64,000 bases of DNA from Lachnospiraceae bacterium (GCA_017441295.1 JAFRYA010000004.1:96770-160769); one strand, 5' to 3'; shown: positions 27,542 through 35,870, counted from the first letter of the stretch. Translations and numbers: made by a program. Notes: generated by a model from the sequence alone, not told the origin.

Positions 27542-27946
27542 TTTCCCACAACTTCCAATGATTATTTAATTTATTAATTATGGTTCTTATGAGTGGTAAA
27601 TGTCAATCGTTTTCCGCTGTTTGGGAGCGGCGCAGATCTTATGATTCTCTATGTAATAATCTGCGCCAGCTAAACTTTACGACATAATCGAGTTTTCACT
27701 GTTATTAACAGCCTTATATCTTTCTATAAAAAAGAAGCTGTTATTTTTATGAAATGCCTCTTTTTTATTTGTGCTTGCAAGAATTGTTTTGTTTTAATCT
27801 CATATTACTTTGATTCTTAAATAATTTTAAAAGAAAAAATGCGCAGTATAAGAAGATGGCGGAGAAGTAAACATCGCAAATAACAACTAAATATAAAAAG
27901 TGCTTACAGCATAATCCTGTAAGCACTCTTTATAATACATTTTTTA
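27542..27946. other. Non-coding region at the border of the AT-rich accessory segment
   Basis: No gene is seen here. A hairpin with a perfect 9-bp stem, GGCGCAGAT (27629-27637) and ATCTGCGCC (27659-27667), and a 21-base loop lies upstream of the MATE gene; it has no T-run. The rest is AT-rich, with runs of A and T at 27725-27770. The end of the stretch is the terminator of the HicAB-SecB operon. Confidence 0.5.
27899..27927 (-). terminator. Terminator of the HicA-HicB-SecB operon
   Basis: A perfect 11-bp stem AGTGCTTACAG / CTGTAAGCACT with a 7-nt loop, followed on the minus strand by TTTTTATATTTAG, 20 bases after the stop of the SecB-like gene. Confidence 0.9.
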
Positions 27947-28366
27947 CTATCTTACATCTTTTGAATCTACAAAGACTGGTGGTGTTATTATTGGCGGTTG
28001 TCCATAAGAAGATGTGATATCCGAGATGACTCCAGCTGCTCTAGGAATAACATTTAAAAAATAAGCATTTTCTTTTTGCTCTAATAATTCTGATGTCCAG
28101 TCAATGTTTTCTGCTTCTTTAACTTTTTCCTTAAAAATATTGATTTGAATTAAAAAGGCAACTTCTATATCAAATACACTCTCTGGGTCAAAATGAACTT
28201 TTCTTTTAAATTCTATTAAAAGCATGTCATCTTTTATCCCATGAGTTAAACTATCCTCAACATTAAGTTCTTTAGCCTCTTGAATTGGATTGTCATGCAT
28301 ATTAAATATTACTTTTTTTAAAGCAAACTTATATTGATCATTAAAAAAATCTTGTAAATTAAGCAT
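27947..28366 (-). CDS. SecB-like chaperone of a toxin-antitoxin-chaperone module
   Basis: The 139-residue protein has a clear SecB-type C-terminal half: NVIPRAAGVISDITSSYGQP followed by PPIITPPVFVDS, which aligns with the ARECISDMV...G.FP.L.L.PVNF region of proteobacterial SecB. Canonical SecB is usually missing in Bacillota. The gene starts inside the end of hicB (8-base overlap ATGCTTAA), as expected for translational coupling. In known TAC modules a SecB-like chaperone protects an aggregation-prone antitoxin so that it can silence its toxin. Here the partners are HicB and HicA. It is the last gene before a strong terminator. Confidence 0.82.
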   Translation of the reverse strand: MLNLQDFFNDQYKFALKKVIFNMHDNPIQEAKELNVEDSLTHGIKDDMLLIEFKRKVHFDPESVFDIEVAFLIQINIFKEKVKEAENIDWTSELLEQKENAYFLNVIPRAAGVISDITSSYGQPPIITPPVFVDSKDVR

Positions 28367-28829
28367 TTGCCATCACCTCTCCTCTGCCATATTGTGAATA
28401 ATAATCGTTTAGAGCTGTAGCAAGTCCAAACTTTGCAACAATGTTTTTGCAATTATAATCTTTCCATAAAACATCAAGTTTATTTTTTGTAGTATCTTCA
28501 GTGAACTCTTCAATAGCTAATTCAACTGACTTATTGAGACTTATATTGTTTTTATATGCATATAATGCAATTTTTTTATGCAAATCCGAATCTATGCGAA
28601 CATTAAAGGTCCCACTATATGTTTTATCTGGATCCTGTCCTAATTCTTTACAGTATGCTAGATAGTCATCCACAGCGGAATGAAATTCTTTTTCAATTTC
28701 ATTAACACTATCACTTTCAAAAGTAACTAAATCATTTATTCCTTCGATTTTTCCATAAAGGACTTTATCATCGACGCTATATTCAATTTTTGTAAGATAA
28801 CCCATATATTCAAGTATATTATTTTCCAT
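28359..28829 (-). CDS. HicB-type antitoxin with C-terminal extension
   Basis: A 156-residue antitoxin. Residues about 8-70 have the HicB RNase-H-like fold pattern: YGKIEGINDLVTFESDSVNE, then FHSAVDDYLAYCKELGQDP. Residues about 74-109 form a ribbon-helix-helix DNA-binding domain (SGTFNVRIDSDLHKKIALYA, SLNKSVELAI). Beyond this is an extra segment of about 45 residues (110-156) with aromatic and hydrophobic residues, absent from ordinary HicB. In TAC systems such an addition is the chaperone-addiction domain, so this is its likely role. HicB should bind HicA and repress the operon. The start shares one base with the hicA stop (TAATG). Confidence 0.87.
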   Translation of the reverse strand: MENNILEYMGYLTKIEYSVDDKVLYGKIEGINDLVTFESDSVNEIEKEFHSAVDDYLAYCKELGQDPDKTYSGTFNVRIDSDLHKKIALYAYKNNISLNKSVELAIEEFTEDTTKNKLDVLWKDYNCKNIVAKFGLATALNDYYSQYGRGEVMANA

Positions 28830-29083
28830 TAAATATCACCCTTCTCTTCCAAAAATTCTTTTAGCTGTTTAACCATATAGCCTTTCATTATGTCGGCCGG
28901 ATGTGGTTTATGCAGATTAATTCTTCCTTTTTCGCTATGAAAACAAACCCTTGAACCTGATGTAGAACCCTTATCATCTTCTATATACCCCAAAGAGCGT
29001 AGTAGTGATCTAGCCTCGGAAAACGTATAATCCTTAGGTAGTTTTTTTAATCTTTCAATTGCTTTATCTCGCTTTCCGCCCAA
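28829..29083 (-). CDS. HicA-type toxin (mRNA interferase family)
   Basis: An 84-residue protein of the HicA double-stranded-RNA-binding fold: FSEARSLLRSLGY, then GSTSGSRVCFH (residues 39-49) and INLHKPHP (55-62), then YMVKQLKEFLEE. Toxins of this type cut mRNA and stop growth. The classical HicA active-site His after Gly-Ser is Arg45 here, as in the GSxSGSR subgroup; His58 or His61 of LHKPHP might take part in the chemistry, which I cannot decide. Translation starts at TTG 29083 behind GAGGTG, directly after the stop of the Abi fragment. A weak TTG start for the toxin would keep its level below the antitoxin. Confidence 0.88.
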   Translation of the reverse strand: MGGKRDKAIERLKKLPKDYTFSEARSLLRSLGYIEDDKGSTSGSRVCFHSEKGRINLHKPHPADIMKGYMVKQLKEFLEEKGDI

Positions 29084-29386
29084 TTAAACACCTCTTTGCA
29101 ACTGATTGTTAGTTGCAAAATTAATATAACTCACAAATAATAATGTTGCAAGCCATTTCACATTACTCTTTAGTTTTTCATCAAAATCATATATTGAATA
29201 TAATTCTTCAAACGAACTAATGGGGATTCTTTGATTCGGTTTATTAATAAACCTATATCCTTTATAATCATGATAATATCCCATGTTACGTATTATTCTT
29301 TTTTGCGGTCCTATAATGTCAATTCCTTTTTCATCTCTCATATATTTCATTAAGGAATTAATAGTTTTTGGCTTATTTCTAACCAT
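29084..29386 (-). CDS. Truncated Abi family protein
   Basis: The 100 residues match the N-terminal part of Abi (abortive infection) family proteins: INSLMKYMRD, then a QKRIIRNMGYYHDYKGYRF segment and SSFEELYSIYDFDEKLK. Full-length members have about 300 residues and continue with a helical domain. Here the resemblance stops near residue 78, and the tail LATLLFVSYINFATNNQLQR looks unrelated or out of frame. The toxin gene begins at the very next base. It is probably a remnant whose 3' part was lost when the hicA-hicB-secB block was joined to it, though the short form could still be translated (AAGGAA precedes the ATG). Its ending may help re-initiation at the hicA TTG. Confidence 0.6.
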   Translation of the reverse strand: MVRNKPKTINSLMKYMRDEKGIDIIGPQKRIIRNMGYYHDYKGYRFINKPNQRIPISSFEELYSIYDFDEKLKSNVKWLATLLFVSYINFATNNQLQRGV

Positions 29387-29436
29387 ATTTAAGTTCCTTA
29401 TATACGTGTTATTTCTCTTTCGTACATATATCCATA

Positions 29437-30894
29437 TTAATTGTCTAATAACAATTTAAACTCAATAGAACATGGAACAGGAACAATATCTTCTTCCTTA
29501 TACCTAGAATACTCTAGTGTGCATGGCAAAAACGTACTCTTATATGCCTGAAAGACTATTCCATATATTTCTTGATTCTCAATATTTAGATCTTTATCTT
29601 TTTCAAAGACTGTTGGTTCTTCTATTTCAATGTCTTCATCTGATAGATTCCCTGGAGAGTTAAATATGTAATTTTGTTGTTGGCATATCCCATTGTATAC
29701 TGTGTCTACGCAAAAAAAAGTTTTTGCTGTTTCGTCTTTTGAAATTGAAAAAAGCTTAAATTTAATTCCATAATAATTTTCTATTTCTTTAAGTTTATTC
29801 ATCTCTTCAAGCCAGTAATTATAGGATTCTTCAACTTTATTCTTATCCGGAACTTGGTATATAGGAATAGTGATTAACGTAGACTTTGAATCTTCTATGC
29901 TCAATCTTATATTCCTTGCAGATATACACTTTTTAATTGTATTAAAACCCTCAATACGATTATCAACTGTAATATCTTGAACTGAGAAACCGTAAGCAAT
30001 ATAGGCCACTTGATTTTCAACTGTTATAATATTACAAATAAAATAGTCACTTTGGAATTCATATTTATCTAAAACGTTCCAATTATAATATGTTACATTT
30101 CCCACAACCGATGGAAGCATCATTTCATCAGAATATATTTTGGCTCGATAAAAGCCTCTGGGAATATCGAACATATACTCTGGAATATTGTATCTTAGTT
30201 GGCTTTGAAGTAAATGATTTGTAGCATTTAAAAATGTGGCTACAGTTTGCATATCATCTAGATGCTCAGCATTTTTACCAAGTGCATCACTAAAACCACT
30301 ATAAACATATTTTGGTATTTTAAGATTTGCAAAATCCTCTTCTGGTAAAATCATCTCCTCAGGGAAATCATTAAAATTAGATTTTATATTTGATAAATTA
30401 TCAAAACTAAAATTAAGAATTTTATCTGCTGTTTGAATATCGCTTATATCTAAATCGAGGACTTCATAATCTTTTGAAACATCATTATAAAACCGGCCTA
30501 TCAATCTGATCCCATCTGTTTCAATATAGGCTACTGATTTAGTCCAAGCAGAATAAAATTGTGCTTGCTCTAAAGGTTTTATAATGTTTCCTGGCTTTTT
30601 CACTTCTACTACAAGAAGGCTATGTTCTTGAACCCAGTTGCAATCAATTTCCGTGTGTTGTCTATGCGTTGCAAAATCATCACTATTAAACATTAAAAAA
30701 TCGGCATGTTTTGAACTTAAAGGTTTAGAACCATTATATCCGTAGACAGGAAACTCTTCTGCGCGATACTCTGAGGGAAAACCTAGCCATTCAATTAATG
30801 GAACTACGAATTTTGATCTAACTTCTGCCTCGGATTGAATCTTTGATTTTTGAAAACCATTAATGATAAGAGAAAGTGAAGATTTTTTTAACAT
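29437..30894 (-). CDS. HsdR_N-type PD-(D/E)XK nuclease-like protein
   Basis: A 485-residue protein. The N-terminal ~140 residues resemble the nuclease domain of type I restriction HsdR subunits: SEAEVRSKFVVPLIEWLGF, then HADFLMF (Asp65) and LLVVEVKKPG (Glu97, Lys99), with a downstream EQAQFYSAW that resembles the Q-x-x-x-Y motif of RecB-like nucleases. The remaining ~340 residues show no helicase motif and are not recognised. HsdM and HsdS genes are absent. It is a stand-alone defence-type protein and heads the AT-rich operon that runs into the Abi fragment and the TAC genes. Confidence 0.75.
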   Translation of the reverse strand: MLKKSSLSLIINGFQKSKIQSEAEVRSKFVVPLIEWLGFPSEYRAEEFPVYGYNGSKPLSSKHADFLMFNSDDFATHRQHTEIDCNWVQEHSLLVVEVKKPGNIIKPLEQAQFYSAWTKSVAYIETDGIRLIGRFYNDVSKDYEVLDLDISDIQTADKILNFSFDNLSNIKSNFNDFPEEMILPEEDFANLKIPKYVYSGFSDALGKNAEHLDDMQTVATFLNATNHLLQSQLRYNIPEYMFDIPRGFYRAKIYSDEMMLPSVVGNVTYYNWNVLDKYEFQSDYFICNIITVENQVAYIAYGFSVQDITVDNRIEGFNTIKKCISARNIRLSIEDSKSTLITIPIYQVPDKNKVEESYNYWLEEMNKLKEIENYYGIKFKLFSISKDETAKTFFCVDTVYNGICQQQNYIFNSPGNLSDEDIEIEEPTVFEKDKDLNIENQEIYGIVFQAYKSTFLPCTLEYSRYKEEDIVPVPCSIEFKLLLDN

Positions 30895-30937
30895 TTATGA
30901 TTACCTTTCTCATATTTATAATCTGTTAATATCAAAA

Positions 30938-30972
30938 TCCAGCCGCCTTCAAAAAAGAACAGCGGCCGGATC
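30938..30972 (-). terminator. Hairpin at the end of the surface-protein operon
   Basis: Arms AATCCaGCCGCcTTC and GAAcaGCGGCcGGATc pair with small bulges around an A6 loop, 18 bases after the stop of the SLH gene. The following T-run on the minus strand is weak (GGATTTTGATATT). Confidence 0.65.
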
Positions 30973-30989
30973 ATCATTCTAATCATTTA

Positions 30990-32000
30990 TTAATACCCTT
31001 TTAATGCATATCTATACAAAAAAGTTATCGCCTGTTCCCTTAGACATTTTTCCATCGGTCTAAAGGTGCCATCATTATAGCCGTGGGTTATTCCCATCAT
31101 TTCAGCCCAGGCAATAGCACGATATGTATCGGAGTTTTTAGAACACCCAAGGGAAAGAACATCTGGAAACTCAACCTCGGCTGTAGTATTTGATCCAGTA
31201 GCCCTATACATCATTATCAAGGCATCTTTACGGTTTATTATCTCGTTTGGATGGAATCCTCCATCACTAAAACCTTTTGTTATTCCTTTGGAAACTGCCC
31301 AGCTGATTGCCTTATAAGTGTCTGATGTTTTACTATATGCACCAACATCATTAAACCCTAATTCAATATTTTCGCTTTCCGGTCTGCCTTTAGCGCGCCA
31401 TAGAAAAATCAGGAAATCTTTTCTGGTGCAAGGTCTTCCTACACCAAAATACTCTCCACCGTTTTCTTTATAGCCTCTTGCAATATCATTGTATTTACTT
31501 GCCCAAACGACTGCGCTGCAATAATAGGCATTTTTATCAATATCCTGAAAATAGTGAGAATATGCTGGCGTATCACAAAATTCTCCATAAGAGTGTGGGC
31601 TCATATTGATCACCCGTTCATCTTCCGCAAACAATGCCGCCGTCTCTCTAATGCTTAGCGAAGAATCACAATGTACTATATATAGATTAAAATCAGGATA
31701 TCCTTCAACAGTATCTACATATTCGATATTATAAAGCTCATAGGGGGCAATATAATCATTTGTAAGAAGAGTAATACAGCCGTCATCAAACACCATACCT
31801 TCTTTCATGGCGCCCGTATAAAGCTTTTGATCAATAGCTTCTGCGCAGGACTTTGTAATAATGATTCCATGCTCTGTAACTTCCACAACAGGATTGTCTT
31901 CATCTGTTTCGGATGCATATACAGAGGAAACTGAAAACGCAGTCATGATCATTGCTACTAGCAAGGCGATTACTGTAATTTTTTTGCACTTTTTTATCAT
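30990..32000 (-). CDS. SLH-domain protein with protease-propeptide-like N-terminal part
   Basis: A secreted protein of 336 residues with a signal peptide (about 1-30). Residues about 40-150 are related to the region before the catalytic domain in the neighbouring subtilase: both have C.{2}AID.KL, a GSxL.VTLD-like stretch and AAL(F/I)AE...VI...PH. Residues about 160-335 are three SLH repeats (YCSAVVWASKYNDIARGYKE, KAISWAVSKGITKGFSDG, RAIAWAEMMGITHGYNDG), which attach proteins to cell-wall polymers. There is no catalytic domain. It could be a surface-bound inhibitor, chaperone or remnant of a duplicated protease. It is the last gene of the operon, 12 bases after the subtilase gene. Confidence 0.85.
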   Translation of the reverse strand: MIKKCKKITVIALLVAMIMTAFSVSSVYASETDEDNPVVEVTEHGIIITKSCAEAIDQKLYTGAMKEGMVFDDGCITLLTNDYIAPYELYNIEYVDTVEGYPDFNLYIVHCDSSLSIRETAALFAEDERVINMSPHSYGEFCDTPAYSHYFQDIDKNAYYCSAVVWASKYNDIARGYKENGGEYFGVGRPCTRKDFLIFLWRAKGRPESENIELGFNDVGAYSKTSDTYKAISWAVSKGITKGFSDGGFHPNEIINRKDALIMMYRATGSNTTAEVEFPDVLSLGCSKNSDTYRAIAWAEMMGITHGYNDGTFRPMEKCLREQAITFLYRYALKGY

Positions 32001-32012
32001 TTTATTACCTCC

Positions 32013-34895
32013 TTACTGAAGATGCGCATAGCGATATATGAATGTCACAATCTCAGCCCTTTTACAGTTTTCCAGCGGATTGAAATTCCCTCCCGAGGAT
32101 ACATGTGTAATGCCTGTATTATAAGCCCAGAGAATGGCTTTATAAGTGTCGCCATTAGGTGAGTAATTCAAAGCCGCCACGTCCGGGAATGGCATTGAGC
32201 CGCTCACTGCAGGTCTTCCTGCAACTCTGTAAAGCATGATTATGGCATCTTTTCTAGCCACCGGATCATCTGGTCTAAAAGTGCCGTCATTATATCCAAC
32301 TGTTATTCCTTCTGTATATGCCCAGAGAATGGCCTTGTATGTATCAGAATTATGCCCATAATTGCAATCTATAAAGTTCAAAGTGCCCTGTACAGCAGGC
32401 CTTCCCTCCATGCGCCACAAGAATAGCACAATGGATTTGCGATCACACACTCCTTTTGGCGCAAAATATACACCATTATATCCATGTGTAATATCATTGT
32501 CTGCTGCCCAGTATACCGCATCGTAGTAGTACCTTGCCGGATTGTTGACATCATAATATCTGGTCTGTACGGTGACGCTGTCCGAAAGTGAGCTTATAAC
32601 GTTTGAAGTTGCAGTAATGGTCACAGTACCATACTTATGTGCAGTCACGACTCCATTCTGATCCACTGAGGCAATCGTACTGTCGCTGCTCGACCAGGTA
32701 AAACTGTTATTATATATATTATTCGGAACTACCTTTGCAGTCAGTTGATAGTTGGAATTAGTTGGAATATTGACATTATCAGGGTATATTGCACAAATAT
32801 GGTTTGATGTCCTGAGCTGCAAGGCTTCTTCAACACATCTGGCGGCATTCGCCATTCCGTATCCAGTGTATACATCATATCCTCTTACAGCGTTTTCGTC
32901 ACCCCATTCGTCTGGATCATCATTGACATAATTACCACTATAGGTAATATCTGAAGCTGTCATAGTAATGATATCAAATATCTGTTCATTTGTCAGTGAC
33001 GGATTAACAGAAATCATCAAAGCTACCACGCTTGTAATAAGTGGTGCGGCAAAAGAAGTTCCGCTGTCCCACGCATATGTGTTCTGATTAATATTAGTAC
33101 TCAGTGCAAAACAAACATTCGTGCCATATGCAGAAATATCTTTATATGCATTATAAGATGAATAAGTTGCCCTTCGGTATTTAGATTCTTTAACATGTTC
33201 ACTATCAGAATATGCCAGTGAGGCAACAGCTATACATTGCTCCCAGTCGCTGGGATAGTTTGGATAATTCACTCCATCTCCATTTTCATGATAATTAGTA
33301 GAAACATAATTAAATGAACCGTAGTTTCCTCCTGCTGCGACCAATGTAATTCCTTGATTATAAGCTGCGTTTAACAAAGCATATTTTGTCGGGTCAACAC
33401 TAGCTGAAGTTTCTCTAAAAGACATGTTAATAACATCTACATCCTCCCTTATTGCGCAGATGATTGCTCTGTATACGGCATTATCATCTTTGTCTACTAT
33501 GTAACCATTAAGTATTGCACAGTGATAAAAGAAAACATCCGCCACTTCATTTGTCCCTGCTGATGCTGCTCCTGCGATTCCCTCCTGGTTATCCGCCTCT
33601 GCCACGATAAGGCTTGTAACAGCTGTGCCATGATGAATTAACATATTTGTTGGATAATATGGATAAAGAGTAAAGTCATACCAATATGTGCCGTCAGGCG
33701 ACCATGATTCTTGATGATTATAATTAAAGTTTATTGCATCAAAACATTGATCTGGATCTATTACATTAACCAGATCGGAATGATAATAATTTAGGTCTCC
33801 GTCAATGATAGCTATTTTTGCTTTTCGTACAAAGTTATCATTTACTGTATCCCAGGCTTCAAGAAGTCCCATATCTGTATAGTAGTCAATCTGTTCCGGG
33901 AAATATGTATCATTTAGGCTAAGCTCGTTCGTTTCGGCAAGCGGGTTTAAAGGCAATTCTACGCTGCGTGTAAAATCATCAATTGAAGCATGATCTGACG
34001 AAAAGCCTTTTTCACCCTCTGGCTCAGTAAGTGGATCTGTTAATTCTGAGAAATAATGTGGATGGATGCTGATAACATGGGTATTTTCAGCAATCAATGC
34101 CGCTTCTTCAACTATGGAATAATCTTCTTTAAAGCATAATTCTATAAACGGATCAATTCCCCATTCGTTCTCGCCGATAAAGACTTCATAGCCTTTTACC
34201 TCATGCATTACCAGAAAGTATTCCAGCGGGAACTCCTCATCCAGTGTGACAATCAGCTCGCTGCCGTCAAGGACATGCTCCTCATCTACTGACAGCTTTT
34301 CATCTATGGCTTTCTGACACTCTTCCGATATGATAACTTCTTTTCTGGGGAATCCACTGATCTCACCATTTGAATATTGCCTGATCAGGTTCTCATCTTT
34401 CTCGTCAACAGTCCCGTCATTATTAACGTCAGCCAGCAGGACATCATAGTCAGACATTTCAGGTTCATTCATGTGTTCGCAATCTTCTTCTGATACTACA
34501 CCATCGTGATTTACATCGCCCAGCTGATTAATCGAAGTATCCAAAACAACGTCAGCATCATCTATTGTAAGTTTATATTCATGTGTAACGTATTCGCCGC
34601 GTGCTGCAATAGTCAGGTTGTATTCACCCGGCGCAACACTCTCAAATGAATATGCATCTGTTCCTTTGGCGACATATTCAGGAGTTTTCGAGCCCTCAGG
34701 AGTGATAGAGACCACTGCCACAGGCAGCAATTCATCCTCGAGCCATGAAAAGCCATTGATCTCGCCACTCACAGAATATGTATCTGTATTGGAAGTGTCT
34801 GCCAGAGTACTAAATCCGGTTGGCAGAACACTCACTGCCAACATGGCTGTGATGGTAATAGTCAGCAATTTTCTTATTAGTGTTTTTATTGACAT
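32013..34895 (-). CDS. Cell-surface subtilisin-like (S8) protease with dockerin-like, Ig-like and SLH domains
   Basis: A 960-residue exported protease. After the signal peptide (about 1-32) come a carbohydrate-binding or Cna-like beta domain (about 38-120), a dockerin-like pair of EF loops (GDVNHDGVVSEED and ADVNNDGTVDEKD), then a propeptide-like region (about 185-290). The catalytic domain has Asp365 (IIDGD), His422 (HHGTAV) and Ser614 (SGTSFAAP), the full S8 triad. A BIG_2-type Ig domain (about 710-780) precedes three C-terminal SLH repeats. It should act outside the cell while attached to the wall. It is the fourth gene of a five-gene operon. Confidence 0.92.
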   Translation of the reverse strand: MSIKTLIRKLLTITITAMLAVSVLPTGFSTLADTSNTDTYSVSGEINGFSWLEDELLPVAVVSITPEGSKTPEYVAKGTDAYSFESVAPGEYNLTIAARGEYVTHEYKLTIDDADVVLDTSINQLGDVNHDGVVSEEDCEHMNEPEMSDYDVLLADVNNDGTVDEKDENLIRQYSNGEISGFPRKEVIISEECQKAIDEKLSVDEEHVLDGSELIVTLDEEFPLEYFLVMHEVKGYEVFIGENEWGIDPFIELCFKEDYSIVEEAALIAENTHVISIHPHYFSELTDPLTEPEGEKGFSSDHASIDDFTRSVELPLNPLAETNELSLNDTYFPEQIDYYTDMGLLEAWDTVNDNFVRKAKIAIIDGDLNYYHSDLVNVIDPDQCFDAINFNYNHQESWSPDGTYWYDFTLYPYYPTNMLIHHGTAVTSLIVAEADNQEGIAGAASAGTNEVADVFFYHCAILNGYIVDKDDNAVYRAIICAIREDVDVINMSFRETSASVDPTKYALLNAAYNQGITLVAAGGNYGSFNYVSTNYHENGDGVNYPNYPSDWEQCIAVASLAYSDSEHVKESKYRRATYSSYNAYKDISAYGTNVCFALSTNINQNTYAWDSGTSFAAPLITSVVALMISVNPSLTNEQIFDIITMTASDITYSGNYVNDDPDEWGDENAVRGYDVYTGYGMANAARCVEEALQLRTSNHICAIYPDNVNIPTNSNYQLTAKVVPNNIYNNSFTWSSSDSTIASVDQNGVVTAHKYGTVTITATSNVISSLSDSVTVQTRYYDVNNPARYYYDAVYWAADNDITHGYNGVYFAPKGVCDRKSIVLFLWRMEGRPAVQGTLNFIDCNYGHNSDTYKAILWAYTEGITVGYNDGTFRPDDPVARKDAIIMLYRVAGRPAVSGSMPFPDVAALNYSPNGDTYKAILWAYNTGITHVSSGGNFNPLENCKRAEIVTFIYRYAHLQ

Positions 34896-34906
34896 TTTGT
34901 TCTCCT

Positions 34907-35401
34907 TTAAAAGTATACTGTTGTATAATTATTATCCGTGCTGTCGATCTTAAAATAAAAGCATCTGGTCGTAACAGGTTTTGACTCATTAAGGCACAGT
35001 CCATAGCCCCGTCCAACTGTCCTGCAGGAAAAGGAAGTGCTTAGTTCTCCGTCTTTTAACAATTCCCTCCATGTATAAAACCCAACTATGCCATCATAAG
35101 TTAGTCCCTTTGCCGATTGGTAGCTGTATACCGCTGCTCTGGTATAATAGCCAAAATCCCCATCCAGATAACCACTATAGTAGCCATAACGATCAAGGAA
35201 ATCCTGAACAAAGTAGACATTGTTGCCAACAGTAGTGCTATCGTCTCCGTGCTGACAGGTTTTTACAGAATAGAAGGCTGCATAGTAGGTTGTTGCATAA
35301 GATTTTACAGGAAAAAACCCAAAAACTGCCGCAGCAATTATTGCGACAGCAGAAATAACACAAACAATTTTTTTGATATTAAAATGCATTTTTTCTTTCA
35401 T
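34907..35401 (-). CDS. Secreted peptidoglycan-binding-domain protein
   Basis: A 164-residue exported protein with a signal peptide (KIVCVISAVAIIAAAVFGFF). Residues about 52-110 form a PG_binding_1 domain (VQDFLDRYGYYSGYLDGDFG, TRAAVYSYQSAKGLTYDGIVG). The C-terminal part is not recognised and contains Cys pairs. It probably binds the cell wall and might bring the downstream subtilase or its target into place. Gaps to its neighbours are 11 and 22 bases. Confidence 0.85.
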   Translation of the reverse strand: MKEKMHFNIKKIVCVISAVAIIAAAVFGFFPVKSYATTYYAAFYSVKTCQHGDDSTTVGNNVYFVQDFLDRYGYYSGYLDGDFGYYTRAAVYSYQSAKGLTYDGIVGFYTWRELLKDGELSTSFSCRTVGRGYGLCLNESKPVTTRCFYFKIDSTDNNYTTVYF

Positions 35402-35423
35402 ATTAACACCCCTTTATTAAGCT

Positions 35424-35870
35424 TTACTCTGACAGCCATTCATTAATAGAGAAATACTGATAGTCATCCGGATTCAAAAACCCTGCATCTCCTTTATAAC
35501 CGTCATAAGGTCTGAGCTGGATTTCTGTTACCTCAGTGAAGGTATCGTTAAACTGATATGTGACAACATACACTGTCCCCTCGATTTCAACAAACGCACC
35601 ATTTTCCGAGACTTGAGCCTTATCGATTTCTTTAGCCTTAACGCCCCTTATATAAGAGTCGTCTTCGTTACTGTAAAAGCATGCTCTTCCTTCAGAAATA
35701 GGAATAATAACATCGCGTTTAATGCCTTCATAGACTTCTTTCGCAAAGATCTCTTTTCCTTCTATCCAGTTTTCCTCCGTGAAAACTCTAAGTATAACTG
35801 TCCATTCATCATAATCATACCAGTCAATATCGCTTGCCGATATTTTTCTGGGGTATCCCCATTTAATCAT
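35424..35870 (-). CDS. Hypothetical protein of the surface operon
   Basis: I do not recognise this 148-residue protein. It has no signal peptide, is acidic and is rich in Tyr/Trp (SASDIDWYDYDEWTVILRVF). Its start overlaps the end of the preceding gene by four bases (ATGA). It may be the soluble extension of that gene: both reading frames together would give a membrane-anchored protein with this as the outer domain, but no slippery site was found at the overlap. Confidence 0.6.
   Translation of the reverse strand: MIKWGYPRKISASDIDWYDYDEWTVILRVFTEENWIEGKEIFAKEVYEGIKRDVIIPISEGRACFYSNEDDSYIRGVKAKEIDKAQVSENGAFVEIEGTVYVVTYQFNDTFTEVTEIQLRPYDGYKGDAGFLNPDDYQYFSINEWLSE

Noticed and set aside
27700..27790. 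AACAGC ... GCTGTT with A and T runs, a possible second terminator
   Set aside because: The stem is only six bases with a long irregular loop and there is no gene ending close by.
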